From Kitasatospora cineracea (GTDB lineage: Bacteria > Actinomycetota > Actinomycetes > Streptomycetales > Streptomycetaceae), in NCBI RefSeq assembly GCF_003751605.1, contig NZ_RJVJ01000001.1, forward strand, positions 3,596,001 to 3,660,000: a stretch of 64,000 bases of DNA, written 5' to 3'. Both the position numbers and the translations under genes were made by a program. The notes under the pieces are model-generated. The model was not told the origin of the DNA. It saw only the letters and a list, made by a program, of their open reading frames with translations, and made no database searches. Below, piece after piece: positions 1 to 8,465 of this stretch. How positions within the stretch are numbered: the stretch's first letter is position 1; the number at the start of each line of letters is the position of its first letter.

Positions 1-794
1 GCCTCGGACACGGTGGCGTCGATCTCGAAGACCTTCACCAGCCCGGTGGTCCGGAGCACCTTCAGGAGGCGCGGCTCGGTCACCGCGAGGACGAGCGTGC
101 CGCCCTCGCCCCGCAGCAGCTTGAGCCCGCCGACCAGCGCCCCCAGTCCGGCGCCGTCCAGGTGCCCGACGCCGTCCAGGCCGACGACGAGCCGGGTTCG
201 GCCCTGGCCGGCGAGGTCGTGGATCCGCCGGCGCAGGTTCTGCGCGGTGCGCTGGCAGAAGCAGCCGGAGAGCGCGATCCGGGCGCTGGACCCCTCCTGC
301 TCCGCCGCCTCCGACAGCTCCAGCCCGGCGCAGACCTCGGGGTGCCGGGGCGCGGCCGCGCCGCCCGCCGGCCGGACGGCCGGGCCGGGGCGGGCCGCCG
401 GGGCGGCACCGACGGCCGCCACCTGCCGCGGCAGCTCCTCCTCCGCCCGGGCGACCGAGTCGTAGAACGCGAAGACCCTGATCAGCCCCGTGATCCGGAA
501 CGACTCCATCAGCCGCGGGTCGCTCGTGACGCAGACCACCGTGCCGCCCCGCGCCCGGGTCCGCTTCAAGGCGCCCACCAGCACCCCGAGTCCGGTGCTG
601 TCGATGGCCTCGCAGCGCGTGAGGTCGACGACGAGCCGCACGTGGCCCCGGTCGACCACGTCGGTCAGCGTCGCGCGCAGGGTCGGACAGGTGTAGACGT
701 CGAGCTCGCCGACGACGGTCACCACGGTCGCCGCGGCGGAGACGTGTTGGCACGAGACCGTGAGGTCCCCACAGGAAGTGGTGATGGTCTCCAC
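1..794 (-). CDS. Tandem STAS-domain protein (anti-sigma factor antagonist-like), 3' end cut by window edge
   Basis: Reading leftwards from a GTG at 794 there are at least 264 codons without a stop, running off the left edge. A GGAGGGG ribosome binding site lies 7 nt upstream of the GTG. The protein carries two STAS domains in tandem. The first (about residues 10-110) contains VGELDVYTCPTLR and the phospho-acceptor-type loop CEAIDSTGLGVLVG. The second (about 155-260) is degenerate, with HLDGAGLGALVGG where D-S-T/S-G would be expected. An Ala/Pro-rich linker joins them. STAS proteins bind anti-sigma kinases of the RsbW/SpoIIAB type and release sigma factors when unphosphorylated. The Ser of the second loop is replaced by Gly-Ala, so only the first domain looks phosphorylatable. 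No partner kinase or sigma gene is adjacent; the nearest sigma gene is ECF-type and distant. Confidence 0.85.
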   Translation of the reverse strand, partial: METITTSCGDLTVSCQHVSAAATVVTVVGELDVYTCPTLRATLTDVVDRGHVRLVVDLTRCEAIDSTGLGVLVGALKRTRARGGTVVCVTSDPRLMESFRITGLIRVFAFYDSVARAEEELPRQVAAVGAAPAARPGPAVRPAGGAAAPRHPEVCAGLELSEAAEQEGSSARIALSGCFCQRTAQNLRRRIHDLAGQGRTRLVVGLDGVGHLDGAGLGALVGGLKLLRGEGGTLVLAVTEPRLLKVLRTTGLVKVFEIDATVSE

Positions 795-828
795 GCGTTC
801 CCCTCCGTCCACGGCGCCTGGCGGGATC

Positions 829-1065
829 CTACGCGGGGCCGCCGGTGCGGCGGCCGGCGTCCACCAACCTGGCCGTCCAGAGCATGAGTTGACGCATCAG
901 CCGCTCGGCGCGCCGGTCCCCGCCCGGCAGGAACGGGAGCAGCACCAGCGCCGGGAGGCTGGCGACGGCGGCCAGCAGCAGCGGTGGCGCCAGCAGCGCG
1001 ACCACGGCGACGGCCCGGGCCGCGTCGAACGGGCGGTCGGACAACGGGACGGGCAGCAAGGGCAC
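829..1065 (-). CDS. Small hydrophobic membrane protein (hypothetical)
   Basis: A 78-residue reading frame starts at a GTG at 1065, preceded by GGAGG at a 5-nt spacing, and ends with TAG at 829. A long hydrophobic stretch (AVAVVALLAPPLLLAAVASLPALVLLPFLPGG, written here only to show its character in two halves: residues about 18-33 and 34-49) predicts one long or two short membrane segments. It is followed by a basic amphipathic tail (RRAERLMRQLMLW). The gene sits 34 bp upstream of the STAS gene on the same strand and could be cotranscribed with it. I do not recognise a family. The good ribosome binding site and composition are the reasons to call it. Confidence 0.55.
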   Translation of the reverse strand: MPLLPVPLSDRPFDAARAVAVVALLAPPLLLAAVASLPALVLLPFLPGGDRRAERLMRQLMLWTARLVDAGRRTGGPA

Positions 1066-1210
1066 TTCGACCTCCGGGTGAAGTTTCCGATCGGCGCCGG
1101 TCCTTCCCCGGCCCGGTCCACAATGGAGCCCGCGACCAGGGCGGCCGCGCTCCTGCGACGAGGTGCGACGGGGCCGCGGCCGGAGCGGGACGGGACGGGG
1201 GGAGCGTGCG

Positions 1211-4096
1211 ATGGGGAGCGACGGGAACCGCGGCCGCGCGGGGACGGCCCGGCAGGTGCCGCCGCCGCAGCTGCCGCCGGGGCCGCTGCGCGAGTTCAAG
1301 GAGTACCTGCACCGGCTCTACCTGGACGCGGGCGCCCCCACCCTGGCGGGCATCGCCGCCGAGGTCGGCGAACGCGACGACCTGCCCGGCGCCCCCGGCA
1401 AGGACACCGTCGCCCGGATCCTCGGGGGCGACACCCTGCCGGGCCGTGACGACGCGGTGTCCGTCGCCGCCGTGCTCGCCGCCCGGGCCGACCGGTCGCC
1501 GGACGAGGTGCGGGAAGCCGTCCGCGCCCGTTGGGCCGAGGCCGGCGCGCACCGGCCGCCCCGGCCGCGCACCGTCCGGCAGTGGGACCCGGTGGCGCTC
1601 GGGGTGCAGCGGGCCCCCGCGGCCGACGGCAGCGACCCCGGCACCCCCACCGAGTACGTCGAACGCGCCCACGACCTGGCGCTGCGCGCGCACCTGCGGC
1701 AGGCCGCCGGGCCCGGCCGCCGCCGCTCCGTCCTCGCCGTCCTGGCCGGCGCCCCCGGCACGGGCCGGACCAGGGCCGCGTACCGGGCGGTCCACCGGGC
1801 CGTCCCCGACTGGCCGCTGCTGCACCCCGCCCGGGGACCGGAGGAACTGCTGGCCCTGCTCGCCGCCGACGCCGTCCCGCCCCGCACCGTGCTCTGGCTC
1901 GACGACCTGGCCCGCCACCTCGACGGCGGGACCGGCGAGGACGTCGCCACCGCGCTCGCCGACCTGCTGGAACGGGCCGCCCCGATCGTGGCGATCGGCA
2001 CCGTCCGCACCGACCAGCTGCGCCGGCTCACCGCCCGGCCCGGCCCGGCCGGCGACCGGCACCCCCGCGCCAGGGCCCTGCTGACCACCTGGCAGACCGA
2101 ATTCGACGTCCCCGGCACCATGGCCGACCACCTGCCCGAACTCGCCGAGAAAGCCGCCCGCGACCCCCGGCTGGCCGCCGCCCTGCGCGCCGCCGCCGAC
2201 GGCCGGGTCCTGCAGCACCTCACCGGCGGTCCCGTCCTGGTGCGCCGCTACGAACAGGGCCCCGGCCACTTCTTCACCGAGATCGAACACGCCCTGATCA
2301 GCGCCGCCGCCGACGCCCGCCGGATCGGCCACACCGGGCCGCTCCCGGCGGACCTGCTCGCCGAAGCCGTCGGCGGCTACCTGCCGGACACCGCCCGGGT
2401 CACCGGTGACGGCTGGCTGGCCGCCGCCGTCGACTCGCTCTGCCACCCCGTCGGCGAACACGCCCACCGCGGACTCGCCGCTCTCGCCGCCGTCCGCGAG
2501 ACCCCCGGCCTCGGCGCGGCGGACGGCTACCGGATCACCGACTACCTCGACCGGCACCTCCGGCACCGTCGCGGCCACCTCTGCCCGCCCGCCACCCTCT
2601 GGGACGCCGTCGCCCGCCACGCCCGCACCACCGACGACCTCGACGCGGTCGCCGCCGCCGCCGTCGACCGCCGCCGCTACGGCCACGCGCTGCGCCTCCA
2701 CCGGGGCTCCGCCGACGCGGGCAGCCGGGTCGCCCGGGCCGCGGCCACCGCGCTCCTGGTCGAACTCGGCGACCTGACCGGAGCGGAACGGGCCGCCGCC
2801 GACGACCCGCGCGCCTGGATGCTGCTCGCCACCGCCACCGAAGCGGCCGGCGACCGGGCCGCCGCCGAACGGGCCTACACGGTGGCGGCCGACCACGGCG
2901 AACCACTGGCCTGGGCCGCCCTCGCCCGGCTCCACGAACAGCGTCAGGACCCGGCCGGGGCCGAGGAGTCGGCGGCCCGCGCACTCTCCCTCGGCCACCC
3001 GCAGGCCTGGACCGCCCTCGGCCGGCTCCGGGAGCACGCCGCCGACCACGCCGGCGCGGCCCGCGCCTACCAGGAGGCCGCCTGGGGCGGCGACGCCTGG
3101 GCCTGGACCGGCCTCTCCCGGGTCCACCGGAGCAACGGGGACCTGGCGGACGCCGAACTCACCTGTCTGGAGGCCGCCGTCGTCGGCGCCACCACCACCG
3201 GGGCGGACCTGGTCCGCTGCCACTGGGAGGCCGGCGACCGGGCCGCCGCCGAAGCCGCCGCCGAGCGCGCCGGACAGGCCGGAACCGCCGAAGGCTGGAA
3301 CGCGCTGGCCCGGCTCCGCGAGACGGCCGACGACCCGGCGGGCGCCGAGACCGCCTACCGCCGGGCCGCCGCCCTCGGCACCCCGCTCGCCTGGGCCCAG
3401 GTCGCCCGGCTCCGCGAGAGCGCCGGCGACCCCGCCGGCGCCGACGACGCGGCCGCCCGGGCCGCCCGCCTGGGCGACGCCTACGCCTGGTCCGAACTCG
3501 CCCGCCGCCGGGAGCGGGTGGGGGACCGCCCGGCCGCCGACCGCGCGGCCGACCGGGCCGCCGACGCCGGGGACCCGGAGGCGTGGGCCGCGCTCGCCCG
3601 GCTCCGCGAACGCGCCGCCGACCCCGCCGGCGCCGACGACGCGGCCGCCCGGGCCGCCGCGCACGGCGACCCGGGAGCCTGGGCCGCGCTCGCCCGGCTC
3701 CGCGAACGCGCCGGCGACCCCGGGGCCGCCGAACTGGCCGTGCGCCGGGCCGTCACCGCCGGCGGCGACGGCGCCTGGACCGCGCTCGGCCGGGTCCGCG
3801 AGGACCACGACCCCGAAGCCGCCGCCCGCGCCTACCGGCACGGCACCGAACTCGGCGATCCCGCGGCCTGGGCCGCCCTGGGCCGGCTCCACGAGCAGGA
3901 CGGGGACCGGACCGGCGCGCGCCGGGCCTACGCCCGCGCGGTCGACGCCGGCGACCCCGGCGCCTGGGACGGCCTGCGCCGGGTCGCCCCGGCAGGCGGC
4001 CCGCCCCACCAGGACCCCGACCACTGGGCCCACGGCCTGACCGCCGACGGCACCCCCGCCCGCCGGGCCGACGTCCTGCGCCCCTGGCACCCCTGA
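1211..4096 (+). CDS. HTH / P-loop NTPase / 32-residue-repeat solenoid protein (STAND-like)
   Basis: The start chosen is the ATG at 1211, with GGAG at good spacing; the frame is open further upstream. The 961-residue protein has three parts. Residues about 15-110 resemble the XRE-like N-terminal domain of streptomycete STAND proteins. Residues about 170-330 form a P-loop module with Walker A G180-APGTG-R186-T, where the usual Lys is Arg, and Walker B LWLDD (228-232). Residues 535-917 hold twelve consecutive repeats, each starting with Ala/Gly-Trp (one copy begins TG). They resemble TPR or Sel1 repeats, but the period is 32 residues (one copy has 31). A middle region (330-530) links the two. 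Such proteins usually sense a ligand through the solenoid and signal through nucleotide-dependent oligomerisation; that role is inferred. The missing Walker A Lys suggests altered or lost ATP hydrolysis. No effector domain is recognisable. Confidence 0.85.
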   Translation: MGSDGNRGRAGTARQVPPPQLPPGPLREFKEYLHRLYLDAGAPTLAGIAAEVGERDDLPGAPGKDTVARILGGDTLPGRDDAVSVAAVLAARADRSPDEVREAVRARWAEAGAHRPPRPRTVRQWDPVALGVQRAPAADGSDPGTPTEYVERAHDLALRAHLRQAAGPGRRRSVLAVLAGAPGTGRTRAAYRAVHRAVPDWPLLHPARGPEELLALLAADAVPPRTVLWLDDLARHLDGGTGEDVATALADLLERAAPIVAIGTVRTDQLRRLTARPGPAGDRHPRARALLTTWQTEFDVPGTMADHLPELAEKAARDPRLAAALRAAADGRVLQHLTGGPVLVRRYEQGPGHFFTEIEHALISAAADARRIGHTGPLPADLLAEAVGGYLPDTARVTGDGWLAAAVDSLCHPVGEHAHRGLAALAAVRETPGLGAADGYRITDYLDRHLRHRRGHLCPPATLWDAVARHARTTDDLDAVAAAAVDRRRYGHALRLHRGSADAGSRVARAAATALLVELGDLTGAERAAADDPRAWMLLATATEAAGDRAAAERAYTVAADHGEPLAWAALARLHEQRQDPAGAEESAARALSLGHPQAWTALGRLREHAADHAGAARAYQEAAWGGDAWAWTGLSRVHRSNGDLADAELTCLEAAVVGATTTGADLVRCHWEAGDRAAAEAAAERAGQAGTAEGWNALARLRETADDPAGAETAYRRAAALGTPLAWAQVARLRESAGDPAGADDAAARAARLGDAYAWSELARRRERVGDRPAADRAADRAADAGDPEAWAALARLRERAADPAGADDAAARAAAHGDPGAWAALARLRERAGDPGAAELAVRRAVTAGGDGAWTALGRVREDHDPEAAARAYRHGTELGDPAAWAALGRLHEQDGDRTGARRAYARAVDAGDPGAWDGLRRVAPAGGPPHQDPDHWAHGLTADGTPARRADVLRPWHP
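2813..3961 (+). repeat. Array of twelve ~96-bp in-frame repeats
   Basis: The coding repeats begin with GCC TGG or a variant and recur every 96 bp, with one copy of 93 bp. Neighbouring copies near 3586 and 3682 share long identical stretches around TGGGCCGCGCTCGCCCGGCT. Repeat copies therefore seem to have been duplicated or homogenised recently at DNA level. Confidence 0.8.
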
Positions 4097-4158
4097 CCCC
4101 GCCGGCGCCCGGGCGCTGCCGGTGGGCGCTGTCGGCGGAGGGTGCTTGGCTGGGCGCC

Positions 4159-4635
4159 GTGAACGACTCCCCGGGTATCTGGATCACCGCCGTCCCGCCG
4201 TTCGGAGCGGAGGACGTCGGCGTGCTGCTCTCCGTCGACACCGCCTCCGCCGACCCCGGCGAACGGGCCGTCAACGGGCTGCTCGGCTACGGCCACGAGG
4301 GCGAGGAGGGCGTCTGCTACCTCCTCCCGGACGACCTCGCCGCCCGCTACGCCCGCACCGGCGACCGCCTCGCCGTCACCCTGGTCACCGCCCGCGCCGT
4401 CCTCACCCGCTGCTTCGCCGAACAGCCCGCCCTGCTGGCCGAGTTCCCCGGCGACGACGAGTGTGTCCCGCTGCTGCGCCGCGAACTCGCCACCGACTTC
4501 GCCCCCGCCGAGCAGGACGGCGGACTCCAGGCCGTCCTGCTCATCGACCACACCGGCCCGCCCGCCTCACTGGACGCCCTGCTGGCAGGCTTCGAAACCG
4601 GCGACTGCGGCATCGCGGTACTCAACGCCCGCTAG
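4159..4635 (+). CDS. Hypothetical acidic protein, 158 residues
   Basis: The frame begins at GTG 4159, 62 bp after the solenoid gene, and ends at TAG 4635. A GGAGG lies about 17 nt upstream, farther than usual, so the start is uncertain. The product is soluble, acidic and has no membrane segment. It includes VLLSVDTASADPGERAVNG and FETGDCGIAVLNAR. I recognise no domain or catalytic motif. Its 3' end overlaps the 3' end of the convergent galU gene by 14 bp (4622-4635). Codon use matches its neighbours, which supports it being real. Confidence 0.65.
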   Translation: MNDSPGIWITAVPPFGAEDVGVLLSVDTASADPGERAVNGLLGYGHEGEEGVCYLLPDDLAARYARTGDRLAVTLVTARAVLTRCFAEQPALLAEFPGDDECVPLLRRELATDFAPAEQDGGLQAVLLIDHTGPPASLDALLAGFETGDCGIAVLNAR

Positions 4636-5542
4636 CACCGGGGGAGTCGGCCCCACCGCGCTCCCCGGCCAGCCGCCGGAGGACGGGCCCGTACTCGGGG
4701 TGCGCCAGGGCGTGGGCGAACTGCGCGATCAGGTACGCCCCGGGGTTGCCGGTGTCGTACCAGCGGCCCTCGATGACCTGGCCGTACACGGCGCGCCGGG
4801 TGGCGTACGCGTTGAGCGCGTCGGTCAGGTACAGCTCGCCGACCGGGTCCTCCTGGTGGCGGCGGTACTGCTCGCGCAGCTCGTCCACCACGCCGGGCGT
4901 CAGCACGTAGCCGCCGATCGCGGCGTACCGCGAGGGCGCGTCGGCGGGCTCCGGCTTCTCCACCAGGCCGGTGATCCGCAGCGACCCGTCGCCGAGGTCC
5001 TCCTTCACCACGGGCACGCCGTACCGCCGGGAGTCCTCCGGGCCCATCGGCATCAGCGCCAGCACCGGGGCGTTGGTCCGCTCGTACGCGGCGACCAGCT
5101 GCCGGGCGCGCGGCACCGCCGCGACGAACACGTCGTCGGGCCACAGCACCAGGAACGGCTCGTCGCCGAAGTTCCGGGCGGCGTTCAGCACCGGGGTGCC
5201 GTTGCCGTACGGGCCGTGCTGGTACAGGTAGGTGAGGTGGCCGCGGCGGGACAGCTCGCCGACCTCCTCCACCGCGTCGGCGTAGCCGGACTTCCCGGCG
5301 GCGCGCAGCTGGGCGACCAGCGCCGGATTGGGCCGGAAGTGCTCCTGGATCAGCGACTTGTCGCCGGAGACGACGACCGTGATGTCGGTGATCCCGGAGT
5401 CGATCAGCTCGCGGACGGTGTGCTCGATCACCGGCCGGTCACCGACCGGCAGCATCTCCTTCGGGGTGGCCTTGGTGAGCGGGAGGAGCCGGGAACCGAG
5501 CCCGGCAGCGGGGATCACGGCCCGGCGGATGGTGGCGCGCAT
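4622..5542 (-). CDS. galU: UTP--glucose-1-phosphate uridylyltransferase
   Basis: The 306-residue product makes UDP-glucose from glucose-1-phosphate and UTP, feeding cell-wall glycan, trehalose and exopolysaccharide synthesis. The N-terminal nucleotide-binding signature is clear: PAAGLGSRLLPLTKATPKEML (AAGLGSR near residue 12, the catalytic Lys-containing TPKEM near 28). The central VLWPDDVF and the later VEKPEPADAPS and GRWYDTGNPGAYL motifs are typical of bacterial GalU. Length is normal for the family. The ATG at 5542 starts the conserved RRAVIPAAG stretch directly. It is transcribed towards the hypothetical gene and overlaps its end. Confidence 0.95.
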   Translation of the reverse strand: MRATIRRAVIPAAGLGSRLLPLTKATPKEMLPVGDRPVIEHTVRELIDSGITDITVVVSGDKSLIQEHFRPNPALVAQLRAAGKSGYADAVEEVGELSRRGHLTYLYQHGPYGNGTPVLNAARNFGDEPFLVLWPDDVFVAAVPRARQLVAAYERTNAPVLALMPMGPEDSRRYGVPVVKEDLGDGSLRITGLVEKPEPADAPSRYAAIGGYVLTPGVVDELREQYRRHQEDPVGELYLTDALNAYATRRAVYGQVIEGRWYDTGNPGAYLIAQFAHALAHPEYGPVLRRLAGERGGADSPGASGR

Positions 5543-5743
5543 GCGGGTCCCTTCCAGTGCAACCGATGGCAACTCGTTCCCTACGCATGGTAGTTGGCGG
5601 GCGGTCCGGCCACCCGGCACGGCACTTGCACGGCGCGGTGGGTTCCGGGCGCGGACGGGACGGATCCGGCCGCGGCCGCCGGCTGAAACGCTGCACGAAC
5701 GCTGCGGGTGGCGTCCGGCGGTGGGGCGGACGACCTTGGCGGG

Positions 5744-6289
5744 GTGACGGTCGAGACGTGCGGCGGCGAGTTGGTGGCCCGGGTGGCCCGGGGGGAGCCG
5801 GATGCCTTCGAGGTGCTGTACCGGCAGCTGCTGGGCCCGGTGGGGGCGGTGGTGCGGCGGGTGCTGCGGGACCGGGCGCAGAGCGAGGAGGTCGTCCAGG
5901 AGGTGTTCCTGGAGCTCTGGCGCACCGCCGGGCGCTACCGCCCCGAGCGCGGCAGCGTGCACGCCTGGGCGCTGACCGCCGCCCACCACCGCGCCGTCGA
6001 CCGGGTCCGCGCGGCCCGGGCCGGCGCCGAGCGGGAGCGGGCGGCCGCCCTGCGCGAGTACCGCCCGGCGTACGACAGCGTCGCCGCCGAGGCCGAACGC
6101 CGCATCGAGGACCGGGCCGTCCGCGCCGCCCTGGCCGCCCTCGCCCCCGCCCAGCGCGAGGCGCTGGCCCTCGCCTACTGGGGCGGCTGCACCCAGGCGC
6201 GGATCGCCGCGCTGCTGGGTGCGCCGCTGGGGACGGTGAAGAGCCGGGTCCGGGACGGGCTGCGGCGGCTGCGGACCGAGCTCGGCTGA
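5744..6289 (+). CDS. ECF-type RNA polymerase sigma factor (SigK/SigL-like)
   Basis: From GTG 5744 the product has 181 residues; an in-frame GTG at 5708 would add 12 residues, and neither has a clear Shine-Dalgarno sequence. Region 2 is visible as RGEPDAFEVLYRQLLGPV ... SEEVVQEVFLELWRTAGRY followed by HAWALTAAHHRAVDRVRA. Region 4 is YWGGCTQARIAALLGAPLGTVKSRVRDGLRRLR, a standard helix-turn-helix. ECF sigma factors redirect RNA polymerase to stress or envelope promoters. Most are held by a linked anti-sigma factor, but none is here: the next gene, mmpL, is convergent and ends only 8 bp away. This sigma factor may be controlled transcriptionally or by an unlinked anti-sigma factor. Confidence 0.93.
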   Translation: MTVETCGGELVARVARGEPDAFEVLYRQLLGPVGAVVRRVLRDRAQSEEVVQEVFLELWRTAGRYRPERGSVHAWALTAAHHRAVDRVRAARAGAERERAAALREYRPAYDSVAAEAERRIEDRAVRAALAALAPAQREALALAYWGGCTQARIAALLGAPLGTVKSRVRDGLRRLRTELG

Positions 6290-6296
6290 CGTGGCG

Positions 6297-8387
6297 TCAG
6301 TCCGCCGCGCGGGCCGGCCACCAGACCCGGCCGCCCAGGTCGTGGACCAGGGCCGGGACGAGCAGCGAGCGGACCAGCAGGGTGTCGAGCAGGACGCCGA
6401 AGGCCACGATGAAGGCGATCTGGGCGAGGAAGGCCAGCGGGATGACGCCCAGCGCCGCGAAGGTCGCGGCGAGCACCACGCCCGCGGAGGTGATGACGCC
6501 GCCGGTCGCGGTCAGGCCGCGCAGCACGCCCGCCCGGGTGCCGAGGGCGGCGGTCTCCTCGCGGACCCGGGTCATCAGGAAGATGTTGTAGTCCACGCCC
6601 AGTGCGACCAGGAACACGAACCCGTACAGCGGGACGGACGGGTCGGTCGCCGAGAAGCCGAACACGTGCGGGAAGACCAGCGCCGAGACGCCCAGCGTGG
6701 CCAGGTAGGAGAGCGCGACCGTCGCCGCCAGCAGCAGCGGCGCCAGCACCGAGCGCAGCAGCAGCATCAGCACCACCAGGATGCACAGCAGCACCACCGG
6801 CATGATCAGCGTCCGGTCGTGCCGGGCGGTGGCCCGGGTGTCGGCCTGCTGCGCCGAGTAGCCGCCGACCAGGGCGTCGGCCCCGTCCACGGCGTGCACG
6901 GCGGTGCGCAGCCGGCCGACGGCGGCGAGCGCGGCGTCGCTGTCGGCGGGGTCGGCGAGCGTCGCGTCGAGCCGGACCCGGCCGTCGGCGACCACCGGCG
7001 GGGCGGTGGGCGCGCCGCCGGTGTACGGGCGGACCGCGGCGACGCCGGGCACCTGCGCGGCGGCGTCCGCCACGGCGTCCGCGTGCGCGGCGTCGGCGAC
7101 GATCACCGCCGGGTTGCCGGAGCCGCCCGGGAAGTGCGCGGAGAGCAGGCGCTGGGAGGCGACCGAGGGCTGGGCGGTGGTGAACAGTTCGGACTGCGGC
7201 ACGCCCCGGGCGTCCAGCAGCGGGGAGCAGGCCGCGAGCGCCGCCAGCACCGCGACCGAGCCCACCCACAGCGCGCGCGGACGGCGGCCCACCAGGTCGG
7301 CGACCCGCTGCCAGAGCCGGTTCGAGCCGCCGCCGGTGCCGGGCCGGGCCGGCCAGAACGCGGCCCGGCCGCACAGCGCGAGCGCCGCCGGGAGGAAGGT
7401 CAGCGCGGACAGCACCGCGCAGGCGATGCCGATCGCGCCGACCGGGCCGAGCGCCCGGTTGTTCGTCAGGTCGGACAGCAGCAGCACCAGCAGGCCCAGG
7501 CCCACGGTGAGGCCCGAGGCGGCGACCGGCTCCACCGAGCGGCGCAGCGCGGTGCGGGCGGCGGCGAACCGGTCCTGCCCGGCGGCGAGCTCCTCGCGGA
7601 AGCGGGCGGACAGCAGCAGCCCGTAGTCGGTGGCCGCGCCGATCACCAGGATCGACAGCAGCCCCTGCACCTGCCCGTCCACCCGGACCACGCCGTGCTG
7701 CGCCAGCGCGTACACGATCGCGCAGGCCGCGGCGAGGGCGAACACCGCGCCGAGGATCACCAGCAGCGGCAGCAGCACCGCCCGGTAGACCAGCAGCAGG
7801 ATCAGCAGCACCACGCCGAGCGCGACCCCGAGCAGCAGGCCGTCGATGCCCGCGAACGCCCCCGACAGGTCGGCCAGCACCGCCGCCGGTCCGGCCACCC
7901 CGGCGGTGGCGCCCGGGACCTTCCCGGCCAGGTCGCGGATGGCCGCGACCGCCTCCTTGGTGTCCGGCCCGAGGTCGGCGCGCAGTTGCACGACCGCCTC
8001 CAGCGCCCGCCCGTCCTCGGACGGCAGCAGCGGCGAGACCTGCCCGGTGCCGCCGGGCACCTGCGCGGCCGCGGCCAGCGCCTTGCCGGCCTCGGCCCGC
8101 AGCGCCTCGTCCACCTGCCCGGACTCCGCCTCCCAGACCAGCACCACCGGCAGCGTCGAGTCGGTGCGGAAGTCCTTCTCGAGCTGGGCGACCCGGGTCG
8201 ACTCGGCGCTGCGCGGCAGGAACGCGGCCCCGTCGTTGGTCGACACCTCGCCCAGCCGCCCGGCGAACGGCCCGAGCGCGCCGCCGAGCACCAACCAGAC
8301 CAGCAGGAGGACGAGCGGGAGCAGGAACCGCAGGCGGCGGGCCGCGGGCGGGCGCGGTGCGGGCGAGGGCGGTGCGGGAGTCGACAT
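6297..8387 (-). CDS. MMPL/RND-family membrane transporter
   Basis: The 696-residue protein is a complete actinobacterial MMPL transporter of the RND superfamily. After one N-terminal membrane helix there is a periplasmic loop (about 40-185). A five-helix bundle follows, including ILVIGAATDYGLLLSARFREEL, the conserved GxxxDYxxFL/L signature. The arrangement then repeats: a second loop (about 380-520), and a second bundle with ALGVDYNIFLMTRVREE. The D-Y pairs are the proton-relay residues of the family. MMPL proteins export lipids, siderophores or drugs by proton antiport. A 15-bp palindrome lies 13 bp upstream of the start codon and probably controls it. The divergent gene encodes a MerR-type regulator. 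Confidence 0.93.
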   Translation of the reverse strand: MSTPAPPSPAPRPPAARRLRFLLPLVLLLVWLVLGGALGPFAGRLGEVSTNDGAAFLPRSAESTRVAQLEKDFRTDSTLPVVLVWEAESGQVDEALRAEAGKALAAAAQVPGGTGQVSPLLPSEDGRALEAVVQLRADLGPDTKEAVAAIRDLAGKVPGATAGVAGPAAVLADLSGAFAGIDGLLLGVALGVVLLILLLVYRAVLLPLLVILGAVFALAAACAIVYALAQHGVVRVDGQVQGLLSILVIGAATDYGLLLSARFREELAAGQDRFAAARTALRRSVEPVAASGLTVGLGLLVLLLSDLTNNRALGPVGAIGIACAVLSALTFLPAALALCGRAAFWPARPGTGGGSNRLWQRVADLVGRRPRALWVGSVAVLAALAACSPLLDARGVPQSELFTTAQPSVASQRLLSAHFPGGSGNPAVIVADAAHADAVADAAAQVPGVAAVRPYTGGAPTAPPVVADGRVRLDATLADPADSDAALAAVGRLRTAVHAVDGADALVGGYSAQQADTRATARHDRTLIMPVVLLCILVVLMLLLRSVLAPLLLAATVALSYLATLGVSALVFPHVFGFSATDPSVPLYGFVFLVALGVDYNIFLMTRVREETAALGTRAGVLRGLTATGGVITSAGVVLAATFAALGVIPLAFLAQIAFIVAFGVLLDTLLVRSLLVPALVHDLGGRVWWPARAAD

Positions 8388-8400
8388 GGCCGCCAGAATA

Positions 8401-8415
8401 TCTCAATGATTGAGA
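8401..8415. promoter_or_regulatory. Palindromic operator TCTCAATGATTGAGA
   Basis: This is a perfect inverted repeat of 7-bp arms around a single G, in an A/T-rich island unlike the surrounding DNA. It lies 13 bp upstream of the mmpL start and 50 bp upstream of the divergent MerR start. The short symmetric form suits a MarR or TetR dimer rather than a MerR protein. A MarR gene lies about 1.2 kb away. Confidence 0.7.
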
Positions 8416-8453
8416 GACCTGTGGTGCGGGGGCCCCGCGCCGTGAATCGGACC

Positions 8454-8459
8454 TAGGGT
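8454..8459 (+). promoter_or_regulatory. -10 element TAGGGT for a leaderless MerR transcript
   Basis: TAGGGT matches the TANNNT -10 pattern and is separated from the ATG at 8466 by exactly 6 nt. Transcription would therefore begin at or next to the start codon. No Shine-Dalgarno sequence is needed and none is clear. The -35 region is not obvious. Confidence 0.5.
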
Positions 8460-8465
8460 GACGGA

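Noticed and set aside
719..4090. A 1123-codon minus-strand frame opposite the solenoid gene
   Set aside because: It is rich in Gly, Val and Pro with no domain, and it mirrors the codon bias of the plus-strand gene. It is an antisense shadow of a G/C-rich gene.
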